A stretch of 64,000 bases of DNA from Pseudomonas denitrificans (nom. rej.) (GTDB lineage: Bacteria > Pseudomonadota > Gammaproteobacteria > Pseudomonadales > Pseudomonadaceae), in assembly GCF_008807415.1 (NCBI RefSeq), contig NZ_CP043626.1, forward strand, positions 3,720,001 to 3,784,000, read 5' to 3'. The position numbers were made by a program, and so were the translations under genes. The notes beneath the pieces were generated by a model. It was not told the DNA's origin. It was given only the letters and a program-made list of their open reading frames with translations, and searched no databases. Of the stretch, positions 39,929 through 48,465 are shown one piece after another (positions within the stretch are counted from its first letter, which is position 1; each line of letters begins with the position of its first letter).

Positions 39929-41980
39929 TTAGCTGCGCCTGCCGCCGCGCTTGGTTCCAGCGAACTTGAGAGCTTGAATACGGAGCAGCTGATCGAGAGA
40001 CGCCTGATCGCCGTATAGGTTGACGGTTTCACCACCCAGGCCGATCTCAAGACGGCCGAGATCGGGCAGGCCGCCGGACTGCGCAGCAACAGCAGACATT
40101 GCAGGAGTTACCGAATCAGGCAGGGCTGTACCCTGGAGCCGGGAAATAAGGTTCTGCGTTGCTGAGTTGGTGAAAACTTTCTCACCGCCATTGAAGGTCA
40201 CCAATTCCGGACCACGCTCGCCGACCAAGGCCAGCCCCGGCGCCGCGCTGTTGGTGCCATTCGCGTGCGCTGGGATGGCTTGAGTTGAAACTGTCTGAGC
40301 CTGAGTGGCGTCCACCCCAGCCGGAACAGCGATTGTCGGCGTGATCACAAACTTCTCGCCCAGCGCTGCGGCCAGGTCCTGAATCTGCTTCGTGACCTGA
40401 GCAACCATTTCCGGGGTCAGGTTGACCGCAATGTCGATGTTTGCTTTCGATTTCAGGTCGTCGATGCGAGCCGTCAAGTCGGCGAGTTTCTGATCGGCGC
40501 TGGTCTGCTGGATTTTGTTCGCCTCGAGCTCGATCGCCTGCAGCTCCTTCGCAAAACCCGTGAACCCGAAGGTGTTTTGCCCTGCCGCCTGCAAGTCGAG
40601 AAGAACCTTGAGGGCGGCTTGAGCTTGCGACTTTGCCCCCTCGAGGTCGCCCGAGCGGAGTGCATCTTTCGCAGCTACTTTCAACGACTGCGCCGTGGAG
40701 TAATCAGCCTCTCCACCCACGCCGGAGTTCAGTTGCGCAAGTGCATCCTTGTAGCGCTTCTCGATGTCGAGCCGCTCATCGCGGATTTTTTCAACGTCGG
40801 ACTTCGCCTTCCGCTCCTCGGCAGTCATCGCCTGCAGTGCTGTCTTGGCCTTCTTAGCCAGTGAGTCGTACTCAGACTTGATGCTGGTCGAGCTGGTCGA
40901 GAAGCTTCTGCTCATCTGGTCGTTGACCTGCAGCAGCGCCGAGCCAGTTCTGGAGGCCTGCTTGCCGAGGTCGGAATAACCGCCGCTCCAGATCGATTGA
41001 ACCCTGGCAAGGGCAAGGCCAGTTTCCCGGGCATTGTCTTCGCCGACCGCACGCAGAACTTCAGCCGCCTGCGTGAACTCTCCTCGTGCTGCTGCCATTG
41101 CCGCTGCCGCGGAACCGCCGATAAAGCGACCAAGCGAACCGAAGGCATTGCCGGCGATAACCGCGCCAGAGGCGATCAGCTTCAGCGCGAAGGCCAAAAC
41201 TTTCGCGATCTCGGCCGCGTACCCGGAGTTCTTCGACACATCGACCATCAAACCGCTGAGCTCGGTCATGGTCGGTGCCAGTTCGCCAGCAATCTGGTTC
41301 CCTACGCCATCGCTTACGCTTTCCAGGGTGGTCAAATTCGCATTGAAGTCAGCAAGCTGCATTGTGGTCTTGCTGTCCAGGATCAGCCCGAGGTCGAGTG
41401 CCTGCTGGCGAAGACTCTTGAAACCCTCCGCATTACCCTTCAGGAGCGGAAGGAGCAGCGAAGCATCGTTGGCAATCCCTTCCAGGTAAAACACCATCTC
41501 CGACTGCGAGAGATTGGCCTTCTCCAGGGTGGAGACATAGAGCTGCAGTGCGTCAGGGCCGGAAAGATTTCGAAACTGCTCCGCGGTGACCCCGGCCAGC
41601 GGCGCAACGCTGGTGAAGAAATCCTTTAGCTCACCACCCCCTGTCTGCAGGAAATCGCCGACCTTGTCCTGCACATCCTTGAAGATGTCACCGAGCTTAT
41701 CCTGCTCCAGACCAACCCTTTTGGCGGCGAACCCCCACGCTTGGAAGTCCTCCACCGAGGAGCCGGACAACTGAGCGAAGCGGGCCATCTCCGTGGCGGC
41801 AGCCGCGGTATTTTTTGCCCAGTTCGCAAAGACCCCGACAGACAGCGAGGCTGCAATAGCCGCGCCGGCCGACTTGGCTAGCGTGCTCAGCCCTTTCAGT
41901 CGGCCATCAACCTGGTCGAATGTCTGGCCGGTATTGTTCTTGCCCTCAATAACCAGTTGCGTCGTGATTTTTCCCGACAT
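39929..41980 (-). CDS. Tail tape measure protein
   Basis: 683 residues, mainly helical with Ala-rich stretches. Seen: an early hydrophobic helix (LAKSAGAAIAASLSVGVFANW), another hydrophobic segment about 265-300 (ALKLIASGAVIAGNAFGSLGRF), long coiled-coils, and the C-terminal GLALVGERGPELVTFNGGEKV motif common in tape measures. It sets tail length; at this size a tail of roughly 100 nm is expected. It overlaps the chaperone T frame. Confidence 0.9.
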   Translation of the reverse strand: MSGKITTQLVIEGKNNTGQTFDQVDGRLKGLSTLAKSAGAAIAASLSVGVFANWAKNTAAAATEMARFAQLSGSSVEDFQAWGFAAKRVGLEQDKLGDIFKDVQDKVGDFLQTGGGELKDFFTSVAPLAGVTAEQFRNLSGPDALQLYVSTLEKANLSQSEMVFYLEGIANDASLLLPLLKGNAEGFKSLRQQALDLGLILDSKTTMQLADFNANLTTLESVSDGVGNQIAGELAPTMTELSGLMVDVSKNSGYAAEIAKVLAFALKLIASGAVIAGNAFGSLGRFIGGSAAAAMAAARGEFTQAAEVLRAVGEDNARETGLALARVQSIWSGGYSDLGKQASRTGSALLQVNDQMSRSFSTSSTSIKSEYDSLAKKAKTALQAMTAEERKAKSDVEKIRDERLDIEKRYKDALAQLNSGVGGEADYSTAQSLKVAAKDALRSGDLEGAKSQAQAALKVLLDLQAAGQNTFGFTGFAKELQAIELEANKIQQTSADQKLADLTARIDDLKSKANIDIAVNLTPEMVAQVTKQIQDLAAALGEKFVITPTIAVPAGVDATQAQTVSTQAIPAHANGTNSAAPGLALVGERGPELVTFNGGEKVFTNSATQNLISRLQGTALPDSVTPAMSAVAAQSGGLPDLGRLEIGLGGETVNLYGDQASLDQLLRIQALKFAGTKRGGRRS

Positions 41981-42158
41981 TTTCCAGTTCCTTGCTCAGC
42001 TGCAAATAATCTTTCTTCTTCGCCTGGGCGCCGCGCGCAACGACCAGTGCGAGCCGTGCGGCCTCTAGACGTCCGGCATGGGCGTGCTTCTGGTAGAGCT
42101 CGATCTGATCAAGGGTGTAATGCTCGATGTCGGGAAGGCGGTGCCCGGCAGTGATCAA
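41946..42158 (-). CDS. Tail assembly chaperone, T part (expressed by -1 frameshift from the G frame)
   Basis: The annotated frame starts at TTG 42158 (70 residues, LPDIEHYTLDQIELYQKHAHAG...), but it stays open upstream into the 3' end of the G gene. It lies in the -1 register relative to it. A run GGTGGGGGAGAG precedes the G stop. This is the G/GT arrangement of long-tailed phages, so the product is probably a fusion with the upstream protein. The overlap with the tape measure start is also typical. Confidence 0.6.
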   Translation of the reverse strand: MITAGHRLPDIEHYTLDQIELYQKHAHAGRLEAARLALVVARGAQAKKKDYLQLSKELENVGKNHDATGY

Positions 42159-42163
42159 GTCAC

Positions 42164-42523
42164 TTACGACTCTCCCCCACCCTGCCGAACTATCCCGGCT
42201 ACCTTGGCGAGGGTTTGGTCGAAAAAAGACGAATTCACATTGATAACTAGGATCATCAATTCCACTGCGCTGACCGCTGGAAGGCGCTTGATCTGCCAGT
42301 TGCGCAGAGAAGTGCAGCCACCGAGAACAACCGAGAGGGCTCCCGTGCTGCTGGCGTACTCGTAGACCTGGGCTGCAGAGGCGTTCCCAAGCATGGAAAG
42401 TAGAGCCCCGGCCGCTTCGCCGAACGCCTCAAAGTTGCGCAACTCAACGGGGCGGATAGCCACTTCCCGGTTGTTCAACGCAACCATCACTGGCTTCGGG
42501 AAAATTATCTTCAAGTCACTCAT
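42164..42523 (-). CDS. Tail assembly chaperone, G part
   Basis: 119 residues from ATG 42523 (MSDLKIIFPKPVMVALN); an in-frame ATG at 42535 is possible. Small helical protein just before the tape measure, the position of the G chaperone. It ends VRQGGGES with a G-run just before the stop. It likely binds and protects the tape measure during tail assembly. Confidence 0.7.
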   Translation of the reverse strand: MSDLKIIFPKPVMVALNNREVAIRPVELRNFEAFGEAAGALLSMLGNASAAQVYEYASSTGALSVVLGGCTSLRNWQIKRLPAVSAVELMILVINVNSSFFDQTLAKVAGIVRQGGGES

Positions 42524-42540
42524 TTTCGGTCCCATAAAAA

Positions 42541-42561
42541 AACCCGCCGAAGCGGGTTTTA
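42541..42561. terminator. Terminator after the moron gene
   Basis: ACCCGC (42542-42547), loop CGAA, GCGGGT (42552-42557), with A/T runs on both sides (AAAAAAA left, TTTTAATT right). It separates the moron from the tail chaperone. Confidence 0.85.
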
Positions 42562-42574
42562 ATTAAAGAGCTGA

Positions 42575-43279
42575 TCAGTAGGCTTTCATTGTTCCATCAG
42601 CGAATAGAACTTTTGTCAGCCTGAAACTTGTTTTGATGTTCTGCGGCTCGGCATTTGCGAAGTCCTTATGCCGCTGAATGAACTGGTTGAAGTTGATGGT
42701 CCCCTGCCAAGAAAGTTTGGCATCGACCGCCACCGGATCGTTTATCGCGATTTTCGATGACAGAATTTCGTTGCCCAACAAGTCGGTGAACTCCACAACT
42801 CCATCAAACGCTCGGACATCTGCTCCGGTGGAATTAGCGAACAGCAGATCTAAAGTGATCTTGTCATCGCCATATTCACCCTTAACGAATCCCTTGGAGA
42901 TCAGAGAAACGGTGATCGGGGACGGCAAACTCTCCGGCTTCGCAGGCCTATCAGCAGATTTCGGCGCATCCGGCTTGCCACTAAAGATACCTGCCAGTCC
43001 TTTGAAGGAGTCCTGGAAAGCACTTCGAATCTCATACTTCATGTGCTCGCGACCAGCGAAATAGCCGATCACCAGGCCAGCTACTAAGGCTATGGCGATT
43101 TTTGTTCCCGCCGTTGCCGCCTTAGCCGGCGGCGCTGCAGGCTCGACGGGAGAGGCAGGCGCAGCGGCAGTCGCTCGCGGCTGCAGCTTGGCGAAATACA
43201 CCCCGCAGGCGGTGCATTGGTCGGGGCTTTCTGTTGTCTCTTTTAGCGTCGGCTCGTGTCCACATTTCGCGCATTGCAT
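42575..43279 (-). CDS. Zinc-ribbon, single-span membrane protein (candidate moron)
   Basis: 234 residues. N-terminal zinc ribbon with C3-x2-C6 and C22-x2-C25, a Pro/Ala linker, one membrane helix (about 59-76, GTKIAIALVAGLVIGYFAG), a coiled segment, and a C-terminal beta domain (about 125-234, ITVSLISKGFVKGEYGDD...) like those seen in secreted or periplasmic proteins. It interrupts the tail module between major tail protein and chaperone, is lower in GC, and is bracketed by hairpins. These are marks of a moron; superinfection exclusion or another envelope function is inferred. Confidence 0.7.
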   Translation of the reverse strand: MQCAKCGHEPTLKETTESPDQCTACGVYFAKLQPRATAAAPASPVEPAAPPAKAATAGTKIAIALVAGLVIGYFAGREHMKYEIRSAFQDSFKGLAGIFSGKPDAPKSADRPAKPESLPSPITVSLISKGFVKGEYGDDKITLDLLFANSTGADVRAFDGVVEFTDLLGNEILSSKIAINDPVAVDAKLSWQGTINFNQFIQRHKDFANAEPQNIKTSFRLTKVLFADGTMKAY

Positions 43280-43285
43280 TCGGCA

Positions 43286-43310
43286 TCCCTCCCAGTTGAG
43301 CTGGGAGGGA
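43286..43310. other. Perfect hairpin upstream of the moron
   Basis: TCCCTCCCAG (43286-43295) pairs with CTGGGAGGGA (43301-43310) over TTGAG. There is no U-run in leftward RNA. It marks the boundary between major tail gene and moron and may act as a weak stop or protect the 3' end of the major tail mRNA. Confidence 0.5.
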
Positions 43311-43335
43311 CTGTACCCGAAACCGCGCCCAGACG

Positions 43336-44121
43336 TCAGGCCGCCTCAGTGTCCTGAACTTCCCAGGTCCAGATCGCAGACTCGCCCGGCTCATAGATGT
43401 TCGGGTCGGGCAGCAGGGTGATCTGTACCGGGATGGTGCCGAACTCCGTGCCCTGGTTGAGCGGCACGCCGCCGTTCAGGCTGATCCGCGCGTAGTAGCA
43501 GGTGATGCGGCGCTTCTCGCCGTTACCGCCTTCGTTGATCTGCTCGAACATGACCCGATAGAAGCGGCGGGTAGTGATGAAGGCCTTGACCACATCCACA
43601 GTCGGGTAGGTGTAGCTGATCTCGATCGGCAGACGCTTCAGCCCGCCATCTACCGGTGCCGTGGTGGCGTTGATCGCCGTGGCCAGCGTGCCGCCCTTCA
43701 GCACACGAATGCCGCCCGGGGTCACCGCGTAGTCCACGCCGCGCACGTAGGTAGGCGTGCCGCCAGCCCCGGTAACCGCGCCAACAACGAGGGGGATATG
43801 CGCCAGGCGGATGATCCGATCCACATAGGCATCCTGAACTTCTTCGTCCACTTCGCCGGCCGGGACCTTCTCCGCCGAGCCGTACATCAGGACTGCAGCG
43901 GCAGCCGGCGACAGGTCAACCGCTTCGCCGGTGATGTTCATGCCGGAAATCGAGGTCACACCATCGAGCTCGGGGAGGCCGAGGCGGGTCGGGTCCGGAA
44001 TGGTGATCTCGGTACTCTGCGGTTCCGCGCTGGTGGTCTGCAGCTTGAACAGCTCCTGGAACACGTTCGTGGGATAGGGCGCGACGCTGGTGATGCCGCG
44101 GAACAGTTGCGTGTAGAGCAT
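43336..44121 (-). CDS. Major tail protein
   Basis: 261 residues, soluble and beta-rich, in the position expected for the tail-tube subunit (after the tail terminator, before the chaperone). The C-terminal part (IPVQITLLPDPNIYEPGESAIWTWEV) has the usual tube-protein look. Start ATG 44121. No sheath gene is present, which supports a siphovirus tail. Confidence 0.75.
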   Translation of the reverse strand: MLYTQLFRGITSVAPYPTNVFQELFKLQTTSAEPQSTEITIPDPTRLGLPELDGVTSISGMNITGEAVDLSPAAAAVLMYGSAEKVPAGEVDEEVQDAYVDRIIRLAHIPLVVGAVTGAGGTPTYVRGVDYAVTPGGIRVLKGGTLATAINATTAPVDGGLKRLPIEISYTYPTVDVVKAFITTRRFYRVMFEQINEGGNGEKRRITCYYARISLNGGVPLNQGTEFGTIPVQITLLPDPNIYEPGESAIWTWEVQDTEAA

Positions 44122-44147
44122 GGGTGTCTCCTGTGGCCAGCGGCCTA

Positions 44148-44588
44148 TCAGTTGTAGGTCTCGACGTAGAAGACGCCGATGGTGATGGTGGTGCTGTGGT
44201 AGTTGCGGCCCTCCGCGGCGAACTCCTGGATTGCCTGATCCTCGTCCTCGATGAGCCCGGGGAATTTCCGATCCTCTGCCTCATGGCCGAACCCGAGGGC
44301 TCTCAGGACGTCGACGTGGATCTCGTCAAGCTCCTCCTCGCCATTGCTCTTCCCGAACCTCGCCTCAATCTCGAAGAGCCGTACGCGGCCGGCTTGGGTC
44401 TTCGCGGCGCCAGTTCGCGAATCGTTCGCCGGGCGCACCAGCAGGTAAGGCTTTGGGTCGGTGTCGTTGACTCGCTCGGTCGGCCCGTACACGCGCTTGA
44501 TGTCGGTCAGGTAGCCGTTATCCGGACGAATCTCGCCCAGCCGCTCGATCAGGTCCTTGGTGACCTGGCTGGCTTTGGTTCGTGTCAT
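44148..44588 (-). CDS. Tail terminator/minor tail U-like protein
   Basis: 146 residues (MTRTKASQVTKDLIERLGEIRPDNGYLTD...). Size, alpha/beta pattern and place just before the major tail gene fit gpU/tail-terminator proteins that cap the tube. Assignment by position and general pattern. Confidence 0.65.
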   Translation of the reverse strand: MTRTKASQVTKDLIERLGEIRPDNGYLTDIKRVYGPTERVNDTDPKPYLLVRPANDSRTGAAKTQAGRVRLFEIEARFGKSNGEEELDEIHVDVLRALGFGHEAEDRKFPGLIEDEDQAIQEFAAEGRNYHSTTITIGVFYVETYN

Positions 44589-44595
44589 GGGGGCC

Positions 44596-45198
44596 TCAGC
44601 GGGTCTTGGCGATCTCTATGCGCACACGGCGCCAGAGCTCCTGTTGCAGGAACACGTTCGTCCATCGAAGGGTGGTCGGCGTGGTGAGCACCTTGAACCA
44701 GTGCGCTACCGATGGCCCCATCGCCTCACCCAAGGGGTGGGCATAGACGTAGTTCTTGATATGCGGCGTGCGGTTCTTGCTCGGGTTCTTCAGCACCCGC
44801 GCCTTGCTGCTTCGCGTCGACAGGGGCAACCGCTTCCGGCCCTCCGGGTTGACGAAGCCGGCCGCCAGCTTCTTTCCGTACGGCCCCGTCACCACGATGC
44901 GAGCGCGCGTACGGTCGATCCTGATGAAGGTCCAGTGCTTGTACTGGGTGACCTGGACGCCCGAAGAGGACGGGATCAGGCGCGCATCCCGGCGCTTGCT
45001 GTTCGCCCGCTTGATGACTATGGCCTTGTTGATAAACCCGCTGGGGAACGATGCACGCATGGGAGCGTTGTATCGCTGCTTCCGGACCTGGGTGGCCGTT
45101 GTATTGAGGGCGCCGCGCAACACCGGGTCGAGCTTCTTCCCGATACGCTTGAGCGTCTCCTCAGCGGCAGTCACGCCCACCAGCTTGATTCTCATCAT
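44596..45198 (-). CDS. Minor tail Z-like/head-tail completion protein
   Basis: 200 residues from ATG 45198 in an ATGATG overlap with the previous stop. Basic protein (VTAAEETLKRIGKKLDPVLRGALN...) resembling phage minor tail protein Z/HK97 gp10-like completion proteins. The longer upstream frame is spurious. It sits between head-closure and tail-terminator genes. Confidence 0.65.
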   Translation of the reverse strand: MMRIKLVGVTAAEETLKRIGKKLDPVLRGALNTTATQVRKQRYNAPMRASFPSGFINKAIVIKRANSKRRDARLIPSSSGVQVTQYKHWTFIRIDRTRARIVVTGPYGKKLAAGFVNPEGRKRLPLSTRSSKARVLKNPSKNRTPHIKNYVYAHPLGEAMGPSVAHWFKVLTTPTTLRWTNVFLQQELWRRVRIEIAKTR

Positions 45199-45746
45199 TG
45201 CACTGGCTCCAGCCAAACGCCGCGAACGATGCCGTCGTCGGTGTCGTTGGCATAGTCGATGACCACATAGTCGACGCCAGAAACCTTCAGCTGATCGTCG
45301 ACCTGCACCCGGCCTGTTTCGATCAGCGCCACCTCGGCGCGGATGCGGTAGCCGGTGACCCGGCCAATTTCGTCGGAGGTGAGAGCGTCGTAGTTCATGA
45401 ACACCCGACATTGCCGGGGTGGTGATCCTGCGGCGCGGTACTCCCCAGGCTCGCCAATCAGCTCCGTCGCCGTGATCGCCAGCTCAGCGCGGCGACCAGT
45501 GAAGTCGCGAGCGCTGTCGATATGGAACAGGCGTCCATCGGCGAGCAGGTAGCGACCCTGCTGAATGAGAGGGTCCCACCAGGCGCGGATCGCAATCTTC
45601 GCCGGGTTGCGCAGGCCGGCAGGGAAAGGCGGCTCTGCGGTCTCCTTGGTCTGGATGCCGCACCATATCCAGTCGAGCTTGCAGGCCACCAGGTCAGCGT
45701 CCAGCGTCAGCAGGTCGGCCGGTGTGTCGAGGTTTCCTGCACGCAT
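45195..45746 (-). CDS. Head-tail joining/head-closure protein
   Basis: 183 residues. The C-terminal part (GRVQVDDQLKVSGVDYVVIDYAND) has the beta pattern of head-closure proteins (HK97 gp7/SPP1 gp16 type). Context between the connector and gpZ-like gene supports it. Confidence 0.6.
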   Translation of the reverse strand: MRAGNLDTPADLLTLDADLVACKLDWIWCGIQTKETAEPPFPAGLRNPAKIAIRAWWDPLIQQGRYLLADGRLFHIDSARDFTGRRAELAITATELIGEPGEYRAAGSPPRQCRVFMNYDALTSDEIGRVTGYRIRAEVALIETGRVQVDDQLKVSGVDYVVIDYANDTDDGIVRGVWLEPVQ

Positions 45747-45749
45747 GAC

Positions 45750-45935
45750 TTACTCCACCTTCTCAGCCTGGGCGGCAGATCGCGCCGGCTTGGCGGACGG
45801 CTTCTTGGCGCTCGCGTCACGCGCCTTGCCTTCTGCAATCAGGTTCTCAGCATCCTCAGCGGTGGTGTTGATGGGCTCACCGGGCTGAATCAGTTTGCCG
45901 CCGCGGTAAACAGGTTGAGTGGCCTTGAGGTCCAT
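45750..45935 (-). CDS. Small head-region protein
   Basis: 61 residues. The N-terminal part VYRGGKLIQPGEPINTTAEDAENLIAEGKA looks like a mini-domain found in head-tail connector regions of Mu- and HK97-like phages. The C-terminal tail is Lys/Ala/Ser-rich. Function unknown. Confidence 0.55.
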   Translation of the reverse strand: MDLKATQPVYRGGKLIQPGEPINTTAEDAENLIAEGKARDASAKKPSAKPARSAAQAEKVE

Positions 45936-45965
45936 TGTTAGCTCCTACAGTAGCTGGCGGCGCCT

Positions 45966-46286
45966 TCAGCGCACATTGATCCAGCGGTGGGACTCCCAGA
46001 GGTACTGTGTCGCCATCGGGAGTTCTGAGGTGATGGTGCCGATCACCGCCGTCTCGCGGTTGGAATACCAATGCGCGATCAGCAGCAGCGCGCCGCGGCG
46101 AATCGAGCCAGTCATGCGGAGTGCGTTGCCGACCGGGTCCGGCAACTGCCCATCGGCAGCTACCAGGGTCCGGTTGGTTCGGGCATTGAAGGTATCGACG
46201 GCGTCCGTGATCAGGTCCTGGATGTAGGTGTCATCCTCGGAGTGGCGCACCCGCAGGTGCGCCTTGACCACGGCCAGGTCAATCAT
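45966..46286 (-). CDS. Head-tail connector, HK97 gp6-like
   Basis: 106 residues from ATG 46286 (MIDLAVVKAHLRV), overlapping the upstream stop by eight bases. The start VKAHLRVRHSEDDTYIQDLITDAVDTFNARTNR is the typical helical opening of gp6/gp15 adaptor proteins that form a ring below the portal. Confidence 0.85.
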   Translation of the reverse strand: MIDLAVVKAHLRVRHSEDDTYIQDLITDAVDTFNARTNRTLVAADGQLPDPVGNALRMTGSIRRGALLLIAHWYSNRETAVIGTITSELPMATQYLWESHRWINVR

Positions 46287-46554
46287 CTTTCGGGACCAGC
46301 GCCTGCAGCGCCTTCTTGTTCGCGCCGGCATCAAAGGTGATTCCCTTGGCGGTGAGCCAATCCTTCAGCGCCGGGACGCCCATCTTCAGAGGGTCGGTCT
46401 CGGCGGTGCCGTCCACCAGCCAGGCTACCTGCAGGTGCTCTACAGCGACCAGGGCGCAGCGATCGGACACCTCCTGCTCACCGACCTCGACAGTGACGAC
46501 CTCATTGCCGTCCGGAGAGAAGGGGAAAGCCTCCTCGACGTGAATCAAAGGCAT
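46279..46554 (-). CDS. Head-region protein with SAP-like C-terminus
   Basis: 91 residues; ATG 46554 has GGAGG eight bases upstream. The C-terminal LKDWLTAKGITFDAGANKKALQALV has the helix-turn-helix look of a SAP/HeH motif. Found between capsid and connector genes in many phages; function unknown. Confidence 0.6.
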   Translation of the reverse strand: MPLIHVEEAFPFSPDGNEVVTVEVGEQEVSDRCALVAVEHLQVAWLVDGTAETDPLKMGVPALKDWLTAKGITFDAGANKKALQALVPKDD

Positions 46555-46599
46555 AGCGAGTTCCTCCAAGGAGGGGCCGGCCGAAGCCGGCCACCCGGG

Positions 46600-47802
46600 T
46601 TAAGCGGCGGACAGGGTGAGGACCTTGATCGCCTGGGAATCGACGAGCATGCCGCCGACGCGCTTGGTGGTGTAGAAGCCCACATAGGGCTTGTTGGTGT
46701 AGGGGTCGCGCAGCACGCGGGTGCCGATGCGATCCACGATGGTGTAGCCGCGCTTGAAGTCACCGAACATCAGCGCGTTGGCATCTGCCGCGATATCCGG
46801 CATGTCCTCGTTCTCGGTGATGCCGTAGCCCAGCAGGCTGGATGCCTGGCCGGCTTCCAGGCCGGGGCGCCACAGGTAGTTACCCTCGCTGTCCTTCAGC
46901 TTGCGGGCGTAGGCCACGCTCAGGTTGTTCATCATCCAGGTGGCGTTGCTGCGGTAACCAGCCTTGAGGGCGTGCACCAGGTCGATCAGCTTGTCACCGT
47001 TGAATGCCCCGGCGCTGCCGCTGATGAGCTTCTGCAGGGTGCCGTAGGGGCGGGTCTTGTCGTTGGTCACCGCCAGCGGGTAGGCCAGCACGCCTTTCGG
47101 CTTGTTGGTACCGTTGCCGAGCAGGAAGGCGCTGCCCTCCATTTCGGAGAACTCGCGAGCGACCTCGCCGTTCAGCCAGCCCTCGGCATCGAAGAACATG
47201 TCATCGAGGCTGGTCTGGGTGGCTTGGGGGTTGGCGTAGAGTTCGCCCATGAAGGCGGCGATCTGCGCCAGAGTCGGAGTGTTGGTTTCCGGGCGCGGCG
47301 CAGTTTCGCCGACCCAGCCAGCGCCGGCGCCGCCCAGGTTCACCAGCTTCTTGTAGTCCGGGGTGCCGACAGTGATCTGGTTGCACACCTGGCGCATCGG
47401 CGATTCGTCGCGCAGCAGCTCGATGATATTGCGATCGAGCTCCTCGGGGACTGCATAACCACCGTCCGCATCAACGCCGATCTGGAGAGCCTTGGCCTGC
47501 AGCTCGCCCAAGCCGGTATCGACGCCCTTGCGCACGAACTGCATGAACGCAGCCTTGTGCTCGCTCGCGGCCTTTGTGCCGGTGCCATCGGGGCGCTTCA
47601 GGCCGGCCAGTTCTTTCTCCAGAGCGCTCTTCAGCTCATCGAGCTCGCCGAGCTTCTCGTTCAGGCCATCGACCTGTTCCACCAGCTTGCCCTTCTCGGC
47701 TTCCAGGGCGTCGACGCGCTTGTCGTTCTTCTGCTTGAACTCGTCGAACTTCGCGCCGAGTTCTTCAGCAACCTGTTTTACATCTTGGATATCAGCGGGC
47801 AT
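46600..47802 (-). CDS. Major capsid protein, HK97 family
   Basis: 400 residues. A charged coiled-coil delta (scaffold) domain fills residues 1-65 (EELGAKFDEFKQKNDKRVDALEAEKG...) and is probably cut by the prohead protease. The HK97 fold follows (DGGYAVPEELDRNIIELLR, GGAGAGWVGETAPRPETNTP, GFYTTKRVGGMLVDSQAI). It lies between protease and connector genes. Confidence 0.93.
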   Translation of the reverse strand: MPADIQDVKQVAEELGAKFDEFKQKNDKRVDALEAEKGKLVEQVDGLNEKLGELDELKSALEKELAGLKRPDGTGTKAASEHKAAFMQFVRKGVDTGLGELQAKALQIGVDADGGYAVPEELDRNIIELLRDESPMRQVCNQITVGTPDYKKLVNLGGAGAGWVGETAPRPETNTPTLAQIAAFMGELYANPQATQTSLDDMFFDAEGWLNGEVAREFSEMEGSAFLLGNGTNKPKGVLAYPLAVTNDKTRPYGTLQKLISGSAGAFNGDKLIDLVHALKAGYRSNATWMMNNLSVAYARKLKDSEGNYLWRPGLEAGQASSLLGYGITENEDMPDIAADANALMFGDFKRGYTIVDRIGTRVLRDPYTNKPYVGFYTTKRVGGMLVDSQAIKVLTLSAA

Positions 47803-47812
47803 GGGGTTCTCC

Positions 47813-48465
47813 TCACATGCGAGTCATTAGAGATTTCAGGGAGTCGAGCGCGGCGCCGGCGTCCGCATCACGCGGGCAGGCAGCGCTGTAGCCTTTGGCC
47901 ATAAAGGCTTTGGCTTGGGAGCCAGAGAACCCAACTTCGCGCAGGGCTCGCTCCACCTTGCTCGGCGGCGGCGTCTCGCCACGTGCCAGCAAACTTTTCA
48001 CGTCGGAGATCCGGGCCTCGTCGTTGGCCGGGAAGGTGACCAGGGAGACTTCCCACAGGTCGATTGCCTTCAGCAGCCAGATGCCCTTCTCCTTGTCGTA
48101 TTCGTAGTCATCGAGCATGTAGCCGATCGACAGGCCGGATAGGCTGCCGGCCTTCATGTGCGCGTGTGCGCGCTTCGCCAGCGGTCGTCGTCGATCAGCA
48201 GTCGGCCCTTCACATACAGGCCGTTCTCGTCCTCACGCATTTCGGTGTAAGGGCCGAGAGGTTCGGCGCTGTCGTGTTGCCAGAGCATGGCCGGAAGCCG
48301 GCCCTTCTCCTTCCAGCGAGCCAGCGAGGCCTCGAAGGCGCCCCGCACCACCACATCGCCATAGCTGTCCACCACGCCGAACACGGACCCGTAGCCCTCG
48401 AACTCGCCGCTGTCGCTTACCGATTTGATGGTGAGCGGCACATCAAGGCGTTGTTTTGTCAGCAT
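47813..48465 (-). pseudogene. Prohead protease (HK97 U35 family), one-base frameshift
   Basis: Two frames make one protein. Residues 1-91 (MLTKQRLDVPLTIKSV..., with the histidine in MLWQHDS) run into RWRSAHTRT-stop; the rest (MKAGSLSGLSIGYML, with the serine motif) lies in the next frame. Restoring one C at 48182-48184 (GACGACGACCG to GACGACGACCCG, coding strand) reads LIDDDPLAKRAHAHMKAGSLSG and yields about 217 residues, the family length. Start ATG 48465 has GGAGG upstream and overlaps the portal end. Probably a sequence error. Confidence 0.85.
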
